DNA from: Selenomonas ruminantium AC2024 | Lineage (GTDB): Bacteria; Bacillota; Negativicutes; Selenomonadales; Selenomonadaceae | Assembly (NCBI RefSeq): GCF_000687995.1 | Contig: NZ_JIAC01000001.1 | Location: 124,001-188,000, forward strand | Direction: 5' to 3' | Length of the DNA stretch: 64,000 nucleotides | Shown: positions 27,630 to 37,664 of the stretch, piece by piece | Layout: each line of letters begins with the position of its first letter | Numbering within the stretch: position 1 is the first letter of the stretch | Made by a program: the position numbers and the translations under genes | Notes under the pieces: generated by a model | Told to the model about the DNA's origin: nothing | Seen by the model: the letters and a program-made list of their open reading frames with translations, nothing else | Databases searched by the model: none

Positions 27630-30600
27630 TCAAGCTACGTTTACACCATCCGACTCCACCTTCAGCTCGATTTCATCTTCATGAGCTCCACTGCTGGATT
27701 TAATGGCAATTTCACTTTCTTTTTCCTTCTTATCTTTCGCCTCTTCCCCTAAAATATCCTTCTTTTCCTCCATAATTTCAATGCCGGCTGATCTCTGCTT
27801 GTTATCCGCATTGGTAATGTCTACCACTTCCAGATTTACCGTAGTACCACTACCAGACACTTCAATATTCGCACTGCCTGCTGCATCCACACCTTCCATA
27901 TTGACGATATCACCGCCCACAATACCAATATTGGATGCACCCTTGTCTCGGTTGGACATATCACCAGCGTCGGTGCCCATCTTTAGACCTGAACTGTGAA
28001 TTTCACCACTGTCGATGTTTTCCCTGGCAAGAACTTTGCCTCCTTTGTCCTGATACTCAATGGCCGCCACTCCGTTATCACCAAAACCACTATTCATATC
28101 CTTGGAAATCTGATTGTAAACATTATTGTTCGGCGTAATTTTGGTATCGGGATTCCCCATATGGGTATTGACATAGTTGATTGTTAAAGCACTATCATTA
28201 GCTGCCGACTGGTCGAAAATGTAATTCCGCCCCACCAGACCATTCTTCTTGCCCATGTACCAACCATATACACCATAACTACCCGGAGTAGTGTTGGAAA
28301 CACCATCTTTAGTCTTGTAAATAAGACCGTTAATGAATGCGGTGTAATTATCCCGCTCACCATTTACAAAGCCCGTCACCTTACCGGTAAACACCGGCAT
28401 GGCCTCACCAGCATTAATGGATACAGGGTCTGCGACAATTGCAAGCCCCTTGCGGCGAATCGTACCTTTGCCCTGTGCCGTATTCTGTGCCAACTGATAG
28501 TTCCCATTAGTAAGTTTCAATGTGTAATTGACATTCTGCACTACAGGAGCAGCACTGATATCACTAGCGCTGGCATTAGCATCATCATACTGGCCGTTAG
28601 CCACCAGACCGACGCTATCACCATTAACAATATTACCAAGATCCACATTATACGCAGCATTTACCACAGCAGTAGTCCCGTCATATTCCTTATCCGCATT
28701 CTTCACCGACTGCACCGTCAGCGTGCGTGGCGTAATGGAACCATTTGTGCCACTGAGAGAACCAGTAACTTTGCCATTCGCATAGCCTGTTACCTGCATC
28801 GTCTCACCATTAGCAGTGGACTGTACGCTTAGGTCATAGTTGCCATTGTCCCAATTCAGGCCATAGGTATAAACCTTCGTACCGCTAGCCGCATTCTTGT
28901 CTGCATAATCAGCCGATACTACACCAACATTGATGGTATCGCCATTAACCAGGTTCGCAGTATTTACATTGATATTTGCATCTGTGTTGTAAGCGTTGCT
29001 AAGCGCTGTTGTGCCATCATACTCCTTGGTCGGGGCATTCTTTATCGACACGCCAATGGTCAACGGGGTGATCTTTCCTGTGCCTATCAACTGTCCTGTG
29101 CCATCCTCTGTTGTCAGATAATAGTTATCCTTACCTGTGCCGTCCGGATTGAAATTACTAAAGGTAACCTTCTGCGTCGTTACCTGCCCATCTCCCTGGC
29201 GCTGAACATCCTTGTACTGATACGCCGCACTGATATTATTTGCCAACTGTACCATATTCTGCTCAGCCTGCAGGATACCAGTATCTCCCTTTTCCTGCGA
29301 AAGTACGAATCGGCTGGAAGCCGTATAGGCATTATCTACACTGGTATTGCCATCATAATGCTTATCTATGCCCGTATTCCCCTGCCCAAATGTTACATTA
29401 ACCCTGCGTTTCAGGATATCGCCTGTCCCCGAAAGGGTCAACGTATACTGCGTACCGCCATTCGTGGCCGTAGCCAGCGTATAATTACTAGAACCAGTCC
29501 CCGAAAGGGTATACGTGTACTTGACATCATAGCTCCCAGTACCCTTACCAGGCATAGCACTGGCATCCTGCTTACGGCTGCCAGTCGTCTTATCCGCATA
29601 ATAAGCATCCGTCACCGTCACATTCACCGTGCCTTGATCAACGGTCAAAATATCACCTACATTATAGTAAGCATTGGCCTTGTCCGCCGTATCCTTAGCA
29701 TTATAGACCCTGTCAATACCTGTGGTTTGATTAAGGCCCGTACCAATAACTTTTGGCGTGATGGAAGTGGTCGGCGGGGTCGCAGAATTGGCCGAATTAA
29801 TCGTAGCCCTAGCTCCCCCCTTGCTAATATCAAAGAGGTCTGCATCCGTCTGTTTGATTACAAAGTTCCCCATTGCCTGCGCTGTAAGACCGCTAAGCTT
29901 ATAGGTTACGCCATTATTACTGGTGCTTACGTCCTTACCATCGATACCATTACCACTACCGTTATAGGTAGCATTAGTTGCCAGTACCGTATAAGGTATA
30001 TTGATGGTTTGCGTGTTTCCATTTGGAGACACAGTAGCTTCCAGTTTCAGATAATCCGTCAACAATCCATTGGCATTTTTGACATATGCATCGCCATCAT
30101 ATTCCTTCGTAATCGGGCCTACCCATCGCTCTTGGATAGCGCTAGCTGACAGAGCCAAAGGTTTGATATACCCTTTCTGAGCTGCTTCCTTAAAATACAG
30201 CGTATCAGCAACAGTACCTGCTACCGTATTGCCAGAAGCATCGGCGTTGGCAGTCCCCGTGAGGTCAATGTAATAGTTTCGCGCCGCAGCTGTGCTATTG
30301 CCTTGCACATAGCTATTTAATGTCCCATTGATATTCTGATAAACTACCCCCTTATAACCATAGGTCTCATTCGGAACATACGGAGTCTGCCGATTGACAT
30401 TGGCATCCCCTTGCACACCATTGGTGGCATCCCAGGTACCATAAGTGCCTGTGATCTGCTGATTGAGCGCCGTGGCAGCCCCTGCATCGCTCTCACCATT
30501 GACAAAACCAGACAATGTTGCCGCAATCTTATTCTGAAGAACAGTAGCACTCCCATCATATTCCTTGGACACATCGCCAAAGCTGATGGTCAAAGGTGCC

Positions 30601-33600
30601 TTGTTGATGGAACCTGTGCCAGTCAGCGTTCCCTGACTGGCTGATGTTGGAGTATAATTGGTGCCAGTCCCAGTCAGTACATAATTGCTGAGCTTGCCAG
30701 TATTACCGTCAGTAAGCTGGACATTATAGATTACATTTTGCGAACCTGCATCTGAACCGCCATAGGCTGCATTAATAGCCGCCGTATTCAGCGTCACACC
30801 ATCTGTGCCCAACAGACCATTGAGGCTGACATTATTCTCCACATTCTGCTGAATACTCTGTGGAATATTCGTATTGCCATCATACGTCTTGGTCGGCACA
30901 TAATTGCCCAGAGAAGCATAAACCGCACGTGGCGTAATCGTACCGGTCGTATTAGCTGTCAGTACGCCATTATTATAGGAAAGGCTCCCCCAGCCCATCG
31001 TCATATTCGTCAGGCCGCTAGTATTAAAATTGCTAAGATTATTTCCTAAAGTCAGCGAATAAGTAACGTTCTGCGGTGTGCTGTTATTACTATCCGATCC
31101 GGCATAAATTGCCGAAGTTGCTGTAATGCCCTGCAAAAGCACATCTTTACCTGCCGTATACTGATTATCGCCATCCATATCAACATAATGATTGTTGATA
31201 AAGCTCTCCGCTGTAACCGCATTGCCGCTACGATCCGTATAAGCCACATTCTGCGAGCCATCATATTCCTTGGTAATGGTCTTAAAGTCAAATTTGAAAT
31301 TCTGATTCGTCAGGCTTAAAGTCGAGATTTTTCCCTTGCCCGTAGCCGTATTCGCTATCGTATAGTTATCGGCAAAAGTCCCCAACGTGGGGTTGGTACT
31401 ACTATAGTTCCCAGCCAAAGACTGCTGCAGATTGCTATAAGACACGTCAAGATTATCCCCCACATCTGCATTGTTGGTACGACCAGTATACTGGCCTGTA
31501 ATCTTCGTAACATCAAGCGCTACACCATCACCAGCATCATTACCCAGAGTGGGAATTATATGCTGCGCATCCTTGGCCACATCAGCCGTACCATCATAGG
31601 TCTTCTCCGTCTTGCCAAAGTTTACCGTCAGTACCCGTTTGTTAATGATTCCTGTACCAGTCATTGGCGCTGTAATGGCCTGCTGATTACTGTCCACAAT
31701 ATTATAGTTAGACTGATCAGTCGTTGTGATCGCCGCAGTATAATAAATATCTTTCGTACCAGCATAGGAATCTTTAGCCGCTACGCCATTCTGATCCTTA
31801 TAGGCCGCCGTGGACGCATTGCTGTCACCACTAACCAGACCGGCATTGCCATTCACGTCTTTAAAGGTGATAACCTTATCGCCGGTTAATACATTTCCCT
31901 GACCATCAATAAGGTCCGTTGTAGCATCATAAGTCTTAGTGGTATTAGACAACGCCGTATTGGCAATGTCGGCAATAACAGTCTTAGGCGTAATCTTTCC
32001 TGTAGCCGTGGTTGGATCCACAATACCTGTAGTCGGAAGCGTGTAGTTTCCTGAACCATCATCTATAACAGTCACCGAATAGGTCACATTCTGATTAGCT
32101 TGATTCTGACTGTCCTTGCTGGCAAAGGTACCACTAACGTTGCGGGTATAGTCTACCTGCTGTCCGCCCACCGTACCTTTGAATACATCTCCAGTACCTT
32201 TAACCGTAACGCCCGTAATATAAGAACCAGCATTACTCAATGCCTGCGTACCATCATATTCCTTGGATATCGGCGCAAAGGTATACGTGAAATCACCGGC
32301 GCCCAGTGCCTTGGCCGTAATGGTACCTGCTCCCGTAGCCGAGGAAGCAATCGTATAGTTGCCCGCATCGGTGCCTGACAATATCAGATTCGTATAATCA
32401 ATCCAGTTCTGTCCATTGGCATCGCCTTTGACATTTTTGCTATGATAGGCTGCATTGCCCTGCAATTTAACCGTATCAGTGCCCAGTACTCCAGTCAGTG
32501 CACTGGTTAAGTCTGCGTTTCCCGTAAGTCCTGGCACATTGGTGGTTCCATCATAGGTCTTCTTCTGCACGGCAAAAGTCGAACCCAGATTCAGCTGCGA
32601 AATTTTACCTGTTGCGCCCGTATTTGTCCCCAGCATTTTAACGGTAATCGTGCCCGTATTATTCAGGTCATAGTTCGCCGCATTTGTTCCATTGAGCGTT
32701 GCCGTGTAATCAATTGTACGGTTACCGGCATTCTTACTATCGTATGCAGCCGATACTTGCATGGTTACACCATCATTGCCAGTCAATGAATCCGAACCAC
32801 TGGCATAGTCTACATAACCGCCCGTGCCAAAAACAGACGCTTTTGCATCATTAACCGCTTGCGTAGAATCATAGGTCTTGTCTAGGGAAACCGTATTGGG
32901 TTGCGTAACCGCCACATTAATGGCCCTTTTCTTTATCTCACCTTTCCCACTGACGGTATAGGAGCCCGTACTGGAAAGCGTACTTCCTTTCAGGGTATAG
33001 TCGCTAAGCCATGTTGTACTATTGCCAGCAGCGGCCGTAATCGAATACCCAATCTGCGTAGCTGCATCAGACAGCCCCGATGCAGTTGCACTGCTGGTAT
33101 TTTGACCACTGGCATCCTGGAAATTAGCCTGTCCATTGACAATGCTGAAAATAATGTTATCACCATTCACCACGCCAGTATTGCCCGTGCTTGTTGCATT
33201 GGCCACCAGCGTATACCCCGTGGAATTAAACCCACTTGTCCCATTATACGTTTTCGAACCATTGGCAATATTGCCCTGTGCATCCTTAACCTGGAACGAA
33301 GTTGGGTCGATGGCACGCTGACTGATTGTCCCTGTGGCCTGCAAACTTCCCGTACCATAAACGCGATTAGCCGCCGTATTATTGCGATTAGCATAGCCAT
33401 CATAAAGCACATCATAGCCAGTAGCACTGCTAGAATTTTCTACCACCAGCATATAATTTTGCGCTTTCGTCCCGGTCAAAGCAATTTTCGTATAGTCAAT
33501 AGTTTTATTATTAGCAGCATGTTTATCATTATATGCAATTAACGTGGCACTGGTATCCAGTGTCCCAGTCTCTTGTCCTACAAACTTATGAGTATCCCCT

Positions 33601-35990
33601 TTGGTCAAATCAATCTCAACATTGGTACCAGCCGCTGCATTGCTATCGGTAACCGCTGTTGTGCCATCATACGTCTTACCAAACCCAGAGGTCTGCTTTA
33701 GCTTGACGTAAAGAGTGCGCGGCGTGATATCTCCAATAACGGAAAGATTCGTCAAGCTGGAAGCATCCAGCGTATAATTGCCCGCAGAACTCCCAGACAG
33801 TCCCGGCGAACTGCCTACCGTAACGGCAACAGTTTTTCCATAGCCAACATTGCCATCATTCTGATTGGCGCTATTCTTATAAGTAGCCGTAACCCCCGAC
33901 AGCTGAACATCATCGCCAGATAGCAAGCCGCCAAACGAAACATTGCCACTGCTCCCCGATAACGCCTGGCCAAAGGCCTCTGTGCCATCAGCAGTACCAT
34001 CGTATTCCTTGGTAATCGTAAACGTCCCACTCTGAGCCGCTACCGTACGCTTGTTGATGATGGCATTGCCGCCCACGATATTATAGCCATGCTGACCAGA
34101 AGAAATCAGCGCTTGGGGCAAGTTATTTCCATTGACATTGCGAATACCTGCGGTATTTACCGTAATATCACTGCTGTCCGCATTACTGGTAAGCGTAACA
34201 TCAGCAGCTGTACCTGCACCCGTCTTGGTCGAATTAGCCACCTTCAAATACTGCGCATTATAAATTGCCGTGATATCTGTCCCGCTATTTTGGCCCGAAA
34301 GACCGCCTGCTAGCGTAAGACCATTGCTCGTAGCTGTCGTATCTGTGGAATTCGCAAAATAATTGTAATTATACTCAGCTGTTGCCGTGCCCTTTAAGAA
34401 GGCCGTAAGAATGGGGGTATCGACGCCTTCATAAATACGCCAGGTAGTTTTGGTCGTACCATCACTACTGATATCCGTTCCGCTGTTCCAGCCCGCAGCC
34501 GTATAGGTATTTAAATCGGTAAAATTCCCAATAACGCTTCCTGTTTCCAACTGTGGATCAGTAGACACATCTCCCTGTGTCGTATAAACGCGTACAATTG
34601 ACGGCTCATTCGTACCTGCACCTTCTGTTACCGATAATCCCGCAATACCATGCTGGGGCGTGCTATTCGTATTATACGCATCATGTATCTTGACCCCAAA
34701 ACCTGCCACACCTACAATACCACCTGTTTCTGCACCATACACATTACTGGTGTTATATGCATTGCTAATCTCGACATTATAGGCCACATCCGTTCCATTA
34801 TCACCAGCATGCCCTACAAGCCCTCCTGCAATCGCAGTATTCCCATCACCGACAACATTGCCTTCTCCATAAACATTTTGAATCAATACATTATTTACGG
34901 TACCGGCAATCGCACCTGCATTTTCATTCGTTGAACTAATGGTGGAATTAACAATCCCAAGATTTTCAATACGCGCATTATAGGCTGAACCACCATCCAC
35001 ATTGCCAAATAAACCAACACTGCCTGGTGCATTTATACTAAGGTTGGAAATTGTATAGAACATGCCATCGAATTTACCAGCATAGCTATTCCCAGTACCA
35101 ATAGGGGTAAAATCCGTCACACCAGTCATGTCAATATGATCAGCCAACATGTAATTATTGGTCGTAGCGCCGCCATTCACTGCATTAGCAGCTGCCTTCA
35201 AGTCAGCTGGCGTGCTTATAAGCTTATAATTATCCGTCAAATTTGTGCCAGTATACCCCGCACTGGTTCCAGCAGTATTGCCCACATGCGCATAGCCCAC
35301 ATTTACATCATTATTATTTGCATCTTTTTGGATAAGTTTCGCATTGAGCACTACATTGGTATTCGCCGTCGAACCATTGGTCGTTACCTTGGCCGAATCA
35401 ATGAAGCGGATATTGGTACCTTCTACCTGCACTTTAGATGCCTGAATCGAGCCGAGATTTACCACATCAGCATTAGGTGTACCTGCCTGCAATACGGCAG
35501 ACGGGTTCGTCCCCATATTGGCTTTCGCATTTACAGCAGATGCAACATCCTCTGTTGAAACATAGAGCGCCCCAACATTAACCGATGCATCCTTGCCAAA
35601 GATGACACCATTAGGATTGACGAGGTAGACATTTTTGCCCCCCGAAATAGCGCCATCAATTTGAGATGTTGCCGCCCCCGTGACAACGTTCAAATAATTA
35701 TTCGTCTGGACACCATTGTCAAATACGACTTCATCTTTCGCTCCTACCGAAAAGTCTTTCCAGGCAATTACATTATCCCCTGGGGCCCCCGTTATCGCAG
35801 TCTTGACCCCACCTGCAGTCGTAATCCCCGTCTGATCAATGGCAGTCTGAGCTATGGTATTATAAGCGGAGGCAGCATCATGAACAGGCGCACCATAAGT
35901 GACCGGTACTGCCATAAACATACCGGTCATCAATGCTAAACCGACCTGACTCGTTAATTTCTCTTCTTTGGACAGCCGTTTCATTTTCAA
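27630..35990 (-). CDS. TpsA giant exoprotein with about 16 YDG/MBG-type repeats
   Basis: A 2786-residue protein. A short signal peptide (about 1-33, cleaved near VTYGA) leads into the filamentous-haemagglutinin secretion domain, with the diagnostic NPNGVIFG near residue 120 and FDNGVQTNNYLN before it. A GLUG-like region follows (about 275-440). The long central part is an array of about 80-100-residue units that each begin KEYDGT, KTYDGT or a variant; about 16 were counted by eye. The C-terminus (about 2600-2786) is acidic and Lys/Glu-rich (KKDILGEEAKDKKEKESEIAIK). It is likely a secreted or surface-bound adhesin. A good sigma-A promoter precedes it. No Cys or catalytic motif is evident. Confidence 0.93.
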   Translation of the reverse strand: MKMKRLSKEEKLTSQVGLALMTGMFMAVPVTYGAPVHDAASAYNTIAQTAIDQTGITTAGGVKTAITGAPGDNVIAWKDFSVGAKDEVVFDNGVQTNNYLNVVTGAATSQIDGAISGGKNVYLVNPNGVIFGKDASVNVGALYVSTEDVASAVNAKANMGTNPSAVLQAGTPNADVVNLGSIQASKVQVEGTNIRFIDSAKVTTNGSTANTNVVLNAKLIQKDANNNDVNVGYAHVGNTAGTSAGYTGTNLTDNYKLISTPADLKAAANAVNGGATTNNYMLADHIDMTGVTDFTPIGTGNSYAGKFDGMFYTISNLSINAPGSVGLFGNVDGGSAYNARIENLGIVNSTISSTNENAGAIAGTVNNVLIQNVYGEGNVVGDGNTAIAGGLVGHAGDNGTDVAYNVEISNAYNTSNVYGAETGGIVGVAGFGVKIHDAYNTNSTPQHGIAGLSVTEGAGTNEPSIVRVYTTQGDVSTDPQLETGSVIGNFTDLNTYTAAGWNSGTDISSDGTTKTTWRIYEGVDTPILTAFLKGTATAEYNYNYFANSTDTTATSNGLTLAGGLSGQNSGTDITAIYNAQYLKVANSTKTGAGTAADVTLTSNADSSDITVNTAGIRNVNGNNLPQALISSGQHGYNIVGGNAIINKRTVAAQSGTFTITKEYDGTADGTEAFGQALSGSSGNVSFGGLLSGDDVQLSGVTATYKNSANQNDGNVGYGKTVAVTVGSSPGLSGSSAGNYTLDASSLTNLSVIGDITPRTLYVKLKQTSGFGKTYDGTTAVTDSNAAAGTNVEIDLTKGDTHKFVGQETGTLDTSATLIAYNDKHAANNKTIDYTKIALTGTKAQNYMLVVENSSSATGYDVLYDGYANRNNTAANRVYGTGSLQATGTISQRAIDPTSFQVKDAQGNIANGSKTYNGTSGFNSTGYTLVANATSTGNTGVVNGDNIIFSIVNGQANFQDASGQNTSSATASGLSDAATQIGYSITAAAGNSTTWLSDYTLKGSTLSSTGSYTVSGKGEIKKRAINVAVTQPNTVSLDKTYDSTQAVNDAKASVFGTGGYVDYASGSDSLTGNDGVTMQVSAAYDSKNAGNRTIDYTATLNGTNAANYDLNNTGTITVKMLGTNTGATGKISQLNLGSTFAVQKKTYDGTTNVPGLTGNADLTSALTGVLGTDTVKLQGNAAYHSKNVKGDANGQNWIDYTNLILSGTDAGNYTIASSATGAGTITAKALGAGDFTYTFAPISKEYDGTQALSNAGSYITGVTVKGTGDVFKGTVGGQQVDYTRNVSGTFASKDSQNQANQNVTYSVTVIDDGSGNYTLPTTGIVDPTTATGKITPKTVIADIANTALSNTTKTYDATTDLIDGQGNVLTGDKVITFKDVNGNAGLVSGDSNASTAAYKDQNGVAAKDSYAGTKDIYYTAAITTTDQSNYNIVDSNQQAITAPMTGTGIINKRVLTVNFGKTEKTYDGTADVAKDAQHIIPTLGNDAGDGVALDVTKITGQYTGRTNNADVGDNLDVSYSNLQQSLAGNYSSTNPTLGTFADNYTIANTATGKGKISTLSLTNQNFKFDFKTITKEYDGSQNVAYTDRSGNAVTAESFINNHYVDMDGDNQYTAGKDVLLQGITATSAIYAGSDSNNSTPQNVTYSLTLGNNLSNFNTSGLTNMTMGWGSLSYNNGVLTANTTGTITPRAVYASLGNYVPTKTYDGNTNIPQSIQQNVENNVSLNGLLGTDGVTLNTAAINAAYGGSDAGSQNVIYNVQLTDGNTGKLSNYVLTGTGTNYTPTSASQGTLTGTGSINKAPLTISFGDVSKEYDGSATVLQNKIAATLSGFVNGESDAGAATALNQQITGTYGTWDATNGVQGDANVNRQTPYVPNETYGYKGVVYQNINGTLNSYVQGNSTAAARNYYIDLTGTANADASGNTVAGTVADTLYFKEAAQKGYIKPLALSASAIQERWVGPITKEYDGDAYVKNANGLLTDYLKLEATVSPNGNTQTINIPYTVLATNATYNGSGNGIDGKDVSTSNNGVTYKLSGLTAQAMGNFVIKQTDADLFDISKGGARATINSANSATPPTTSITPKVIGTGLNQTTGIDRVYNAKDTADKANAYYNVGDILTVDQGTVNVTVTDAYYADKTTGSRKQDASAMPGKGTGSYDVKYTYTLSGTGSSNYTLATATNGGTQYTLTLSGTGDILKRRVNVTFGQGNTGIDKHYDGNTSVDNAYTASSRFVLSQEKGDTGILQAEQNMVQLANNISAAYQYKDVQRQGDGQVTTQKVTFSNFNPDGTGKDNYYLTTEDGTGQLIGTGKITPLTIGVSIKNAPTKEYDGTTALSNAYNTDANINVNTANLVNGDTINVGVVSADYADKNAASGTKVYTYGLNWDNGNYDLSVQSTANGETMQVTGYANGKVTGSLSGTNGSITPRTLTVQSVKNADKEYDGTTAVVNAAYNVDLGNIVNGDSVGLVANGQYDDANASASDISAAPVVQNVNYTLKLTNGNYQLAQNTAQGKGTIRRKGLAIVADPVSINAGEAMPVFTGKVTGFVNGERDNYTAFINGLIYKTKDGVSNTTPGSYGVYGWYMGKKNGLVGRNYIFDQSAANDSALTINYVNTHMGNPDTKITPNNNVYNQISKDMNSGFGDNGVAAIEYQDKGGKVLARENIDSGEIHSSGLKMGTDAGDMSNRDKGASNIGIVGGDIVNMEGVDAAGSANIEVSGSGTTVNLEVVDITNADNKQRSAGIEIMEEKKDILGEEAKDKKEKESEIAIKSSSGAHEDEIELKVESDGVNVA

Positions 35991-36031
35991 AACCTCATTC
36001 CCTTGATCTATCCCAAATACATCTTTTTGCT

Positions 36032-36059
36032 ATTATAAAGAAAAAAATCACCTTTTCAA
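36032..36059 (-). promoter_or_regulatory. Predicted sigma-A promoter of tpsA-tpsB
   Basis: On the minus strand TTGAAA (36054-36059), a 16-base spacer and a perfect TATAAT (36032-36037), 42 bases before the tpsA ATG. A GAGG element eight bases before the ATG is the ribosome-binding site. Confidence 0.75.
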
Positions 36060-36091
36060 TAGGCCTTTAGCCCCACCCGAAAAGAATTGTG

Positions 36092-36131
36092 AAAAAAGCC
36101 CCTCTTATGAACAGCAATCACAAGAAGGACT
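36092..36131 (-). terminator. Intrinsic terminator of the flagellin gene at 36155
   Basis: A 13-bp stem with some G-U pairs (AGTCCTTCTTGTG with CATAAGAGGGGCT) is followed by TTTTT on the minus strand. It separates this flagellin from tpsA. Confidence 0.78.
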
Positions 36132-36154
36132 TTTTCTATTTAGCGTCTTTCATC

Positions 36155-37468
36155 TTATTGAAGCAAACTCAACACAGAACTGCTGCTCTGATTAGCCTGA
36201 GCCAACATGGACTGGGCTGCCTGTTTCAGCACATTGTTCTTGGTATACTCAGTCATCTCCTGTGCCATATTGGCATCACAGATAACCGACTCCGAAGACT
36301 GGGTGTTTTCACTGGCTGTTACCAAATTTGCCGAAGTATATTCCATACGACTCCCCAGCGCCCCAATCGTCGTTTGTTGATTCAGCACCTTCTGTACTGC
36401 ATTGTCTAATACATTTATAGCTGCATTGGCATTGACCTGTGTTTCAATGCTCAATACCGTACCATCCTTTGCGCGCAATCCCAAGGCTACCGAACGCATA
36501 TCAGACAAGCCAACCTTTACAGACTGATTTGCCTTGGTTCCAGTCTGGATCACTAACGAATTATCATCCGATGGATCTTGGGCACGAACCGTTTCCTTGA
36601 AATCGTTGAACACAGCATTGGCTTTCTGTTTTGCTACGCCCTTAGAATCCGTAAATGTAATCGTCAAACCAGCTATTTGCCCATCCACTCCCTCATGTTT
36701 TGCTTGGAAGGTAATTGCCGTACGCCCGGAAGCAGTCGTCACCGTCTGACCAAACTCATCTGTCCCTACGGTATTATTTACCGGGGTTCTCAGTTTTATA
36801 TCAGCAGCGCCAATCGTATTATTGGAAAACAACTGATTAATCCGCAAATTTTTGACCTGCTGGGAATATGTATAGGTCTTACAATTCTTCACATAGGATA
36901 TCGTGACTATATCCGATGTGGAAATATCCAAGCTATTATCATTATGGTCAGTCAAAGATGTAAGCAGGGCATTGTACTTCGTCCCCTCATGTAAATTCTC
37001 ATTTGATAGAGAAGTCACCGTGCCCGGTGCATTTACCCGATGGTTTTGGGAGCCATCTACCAAAGTCTGGCTATTAAAGGTCACGTTAGCATTGTCATCA
37101 ATCTGGTCAACCGCCTGATTGAACTCTTTCTGCATAACGGCTCTATCCGCATCCGTATTGGTATCGTTGGCCGCATTGATAGCCTTTTCTTTGAGTGTCT
37201 TCAAGATATCCAGCGTAGATGCCACTGCGCCTTCAGCGGTTTTCAAGAGGCTATTAGCATTCTGCGTATTGATATCGTCCTGATTCAGCGATCTTAGCTG
37301 GGTATCCATACGCTCAGAAATCGAATACCCCGAAGCGTCATCGCCAGCACTATTGATTTTCATCCCTGATGCAGCCTTCTTCAGACTCTTGGCCAGCGCC
37401 TTATCATTCTTGTCCAGTTGGTTCAGCGTATTCTTCGCTGACATGTTATTCTTCACTACCATAGCCAT
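36155..37468 (-). CDS. Flagellin, second conventional subunit
   Basis: A 437-residue flagellin starting at the ATG at 37468 (MAMVVKNNMSAKNTL), with AAGGAGG nine bases upstream; a TTG at 37477 is also in frame but lacks spacing. The N- and C-terminal D0/D1 helices are conserved (SGMKINSAGDDASGYSISERM; SSSSVLSLLQ). The middle resembles that of the flagellin at 14521 in length and order (TLVDGSQNHRVNAPGTVTSLSNENL; GLTITFTDSKGVAKQKANAVFNDF). A single cysteine sits in the C-terminal helix (VICDANMAQEM, where others read IRDANMAKEM). It has its own sigma-28-type promoter. Confidence 0.93.
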   Translation of the reverse strand: MAMVVKNNMSAKNTLNQLDKNDKALAKSLKKAASGMKINSAGDDASGYSISERMDTQLRSLNQDDINTQNANSLLKTAEGAVASTLDILKTLKEKAINAANDTNTDADRAVMQKEFNQAVDQIDDNANVTFNSQTLVDGSQNHRVNAPGTVTSLSNENLHEGTKYNALLTSLTDHNDNSLDISTSDIVTISYVKNCKTYTYSQQVKNLRINQLFSNNTIGAADIKLRTPVNNTVGTDEFGQTVTTASGRTAITFQAKHEGVDGQIAGLTITFTDSKGVAKQKANAVFNDFKETVRAQDPSDDNSLVIQTGTKANQSVKVGLSDMRSVALGLRAKDGTVLSIETQVNANAAINVLDNAVQKVLNQQTTIGALGSRMEYTSANLVTASENTQSSESVICDANMAQEMTEYTKNNVLKQAAQSMLAQANQSSSSVLSLLQ

Positions 37469-37559
37469 TGTGGCCAACCTCCTTGTTCTTCGCGACTATT
37501 ATGCTCAACATGATATCCATATCCTCCTCGACATAAATATCATTCTATCTGCTATTTCT

Positions 37560-37587
37560 TATATCGTACAAAGAATAGTTTTTCTTA
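37560..37587 (-). promoter_or_regulatory. Sigma-28-type promoter of the flagellin at 36155
   Basis: On the minus strand TAAG (37584-37587), a 16-base spacer and ACGATATA (37560-37567). The leader contains GGA motifs (GAGGAGGATATGGA) within a hairpin whose 7-bp arms are ATGATAT and ATATCAT. Confidence 0.75.
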
Positions 37588-37616
37588 AGTCCTATCCAAA
37601 AATTTTTTTCAAAGGC

Positions 37617-37656
37617 CAAAAAAGAACAAGCGCTGTTTTTCCTTGCGCTTGTTCTT
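37617..37656 (-). terminator. Intrinsic terminator of the flagellin at 37665
   Basis: A 12-bp perfect stem (AAGAACAAGCGC with GCGCTTGTTCTT) is followed by TTTTT on the minus strand, just downstream of the stop codon. Confidence 0.93.
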
Positions 37657-37664
37657 CCTCTTGT

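Noticed and set aside
27630-35990. CRISPR array or tandem DNA repeats within tpsA
   Set aside because: The periodicity is protein-level (K[ET]YDG units of about 80-100 residues) and the DNA units diverge; no short identical repeats with unique spacers.
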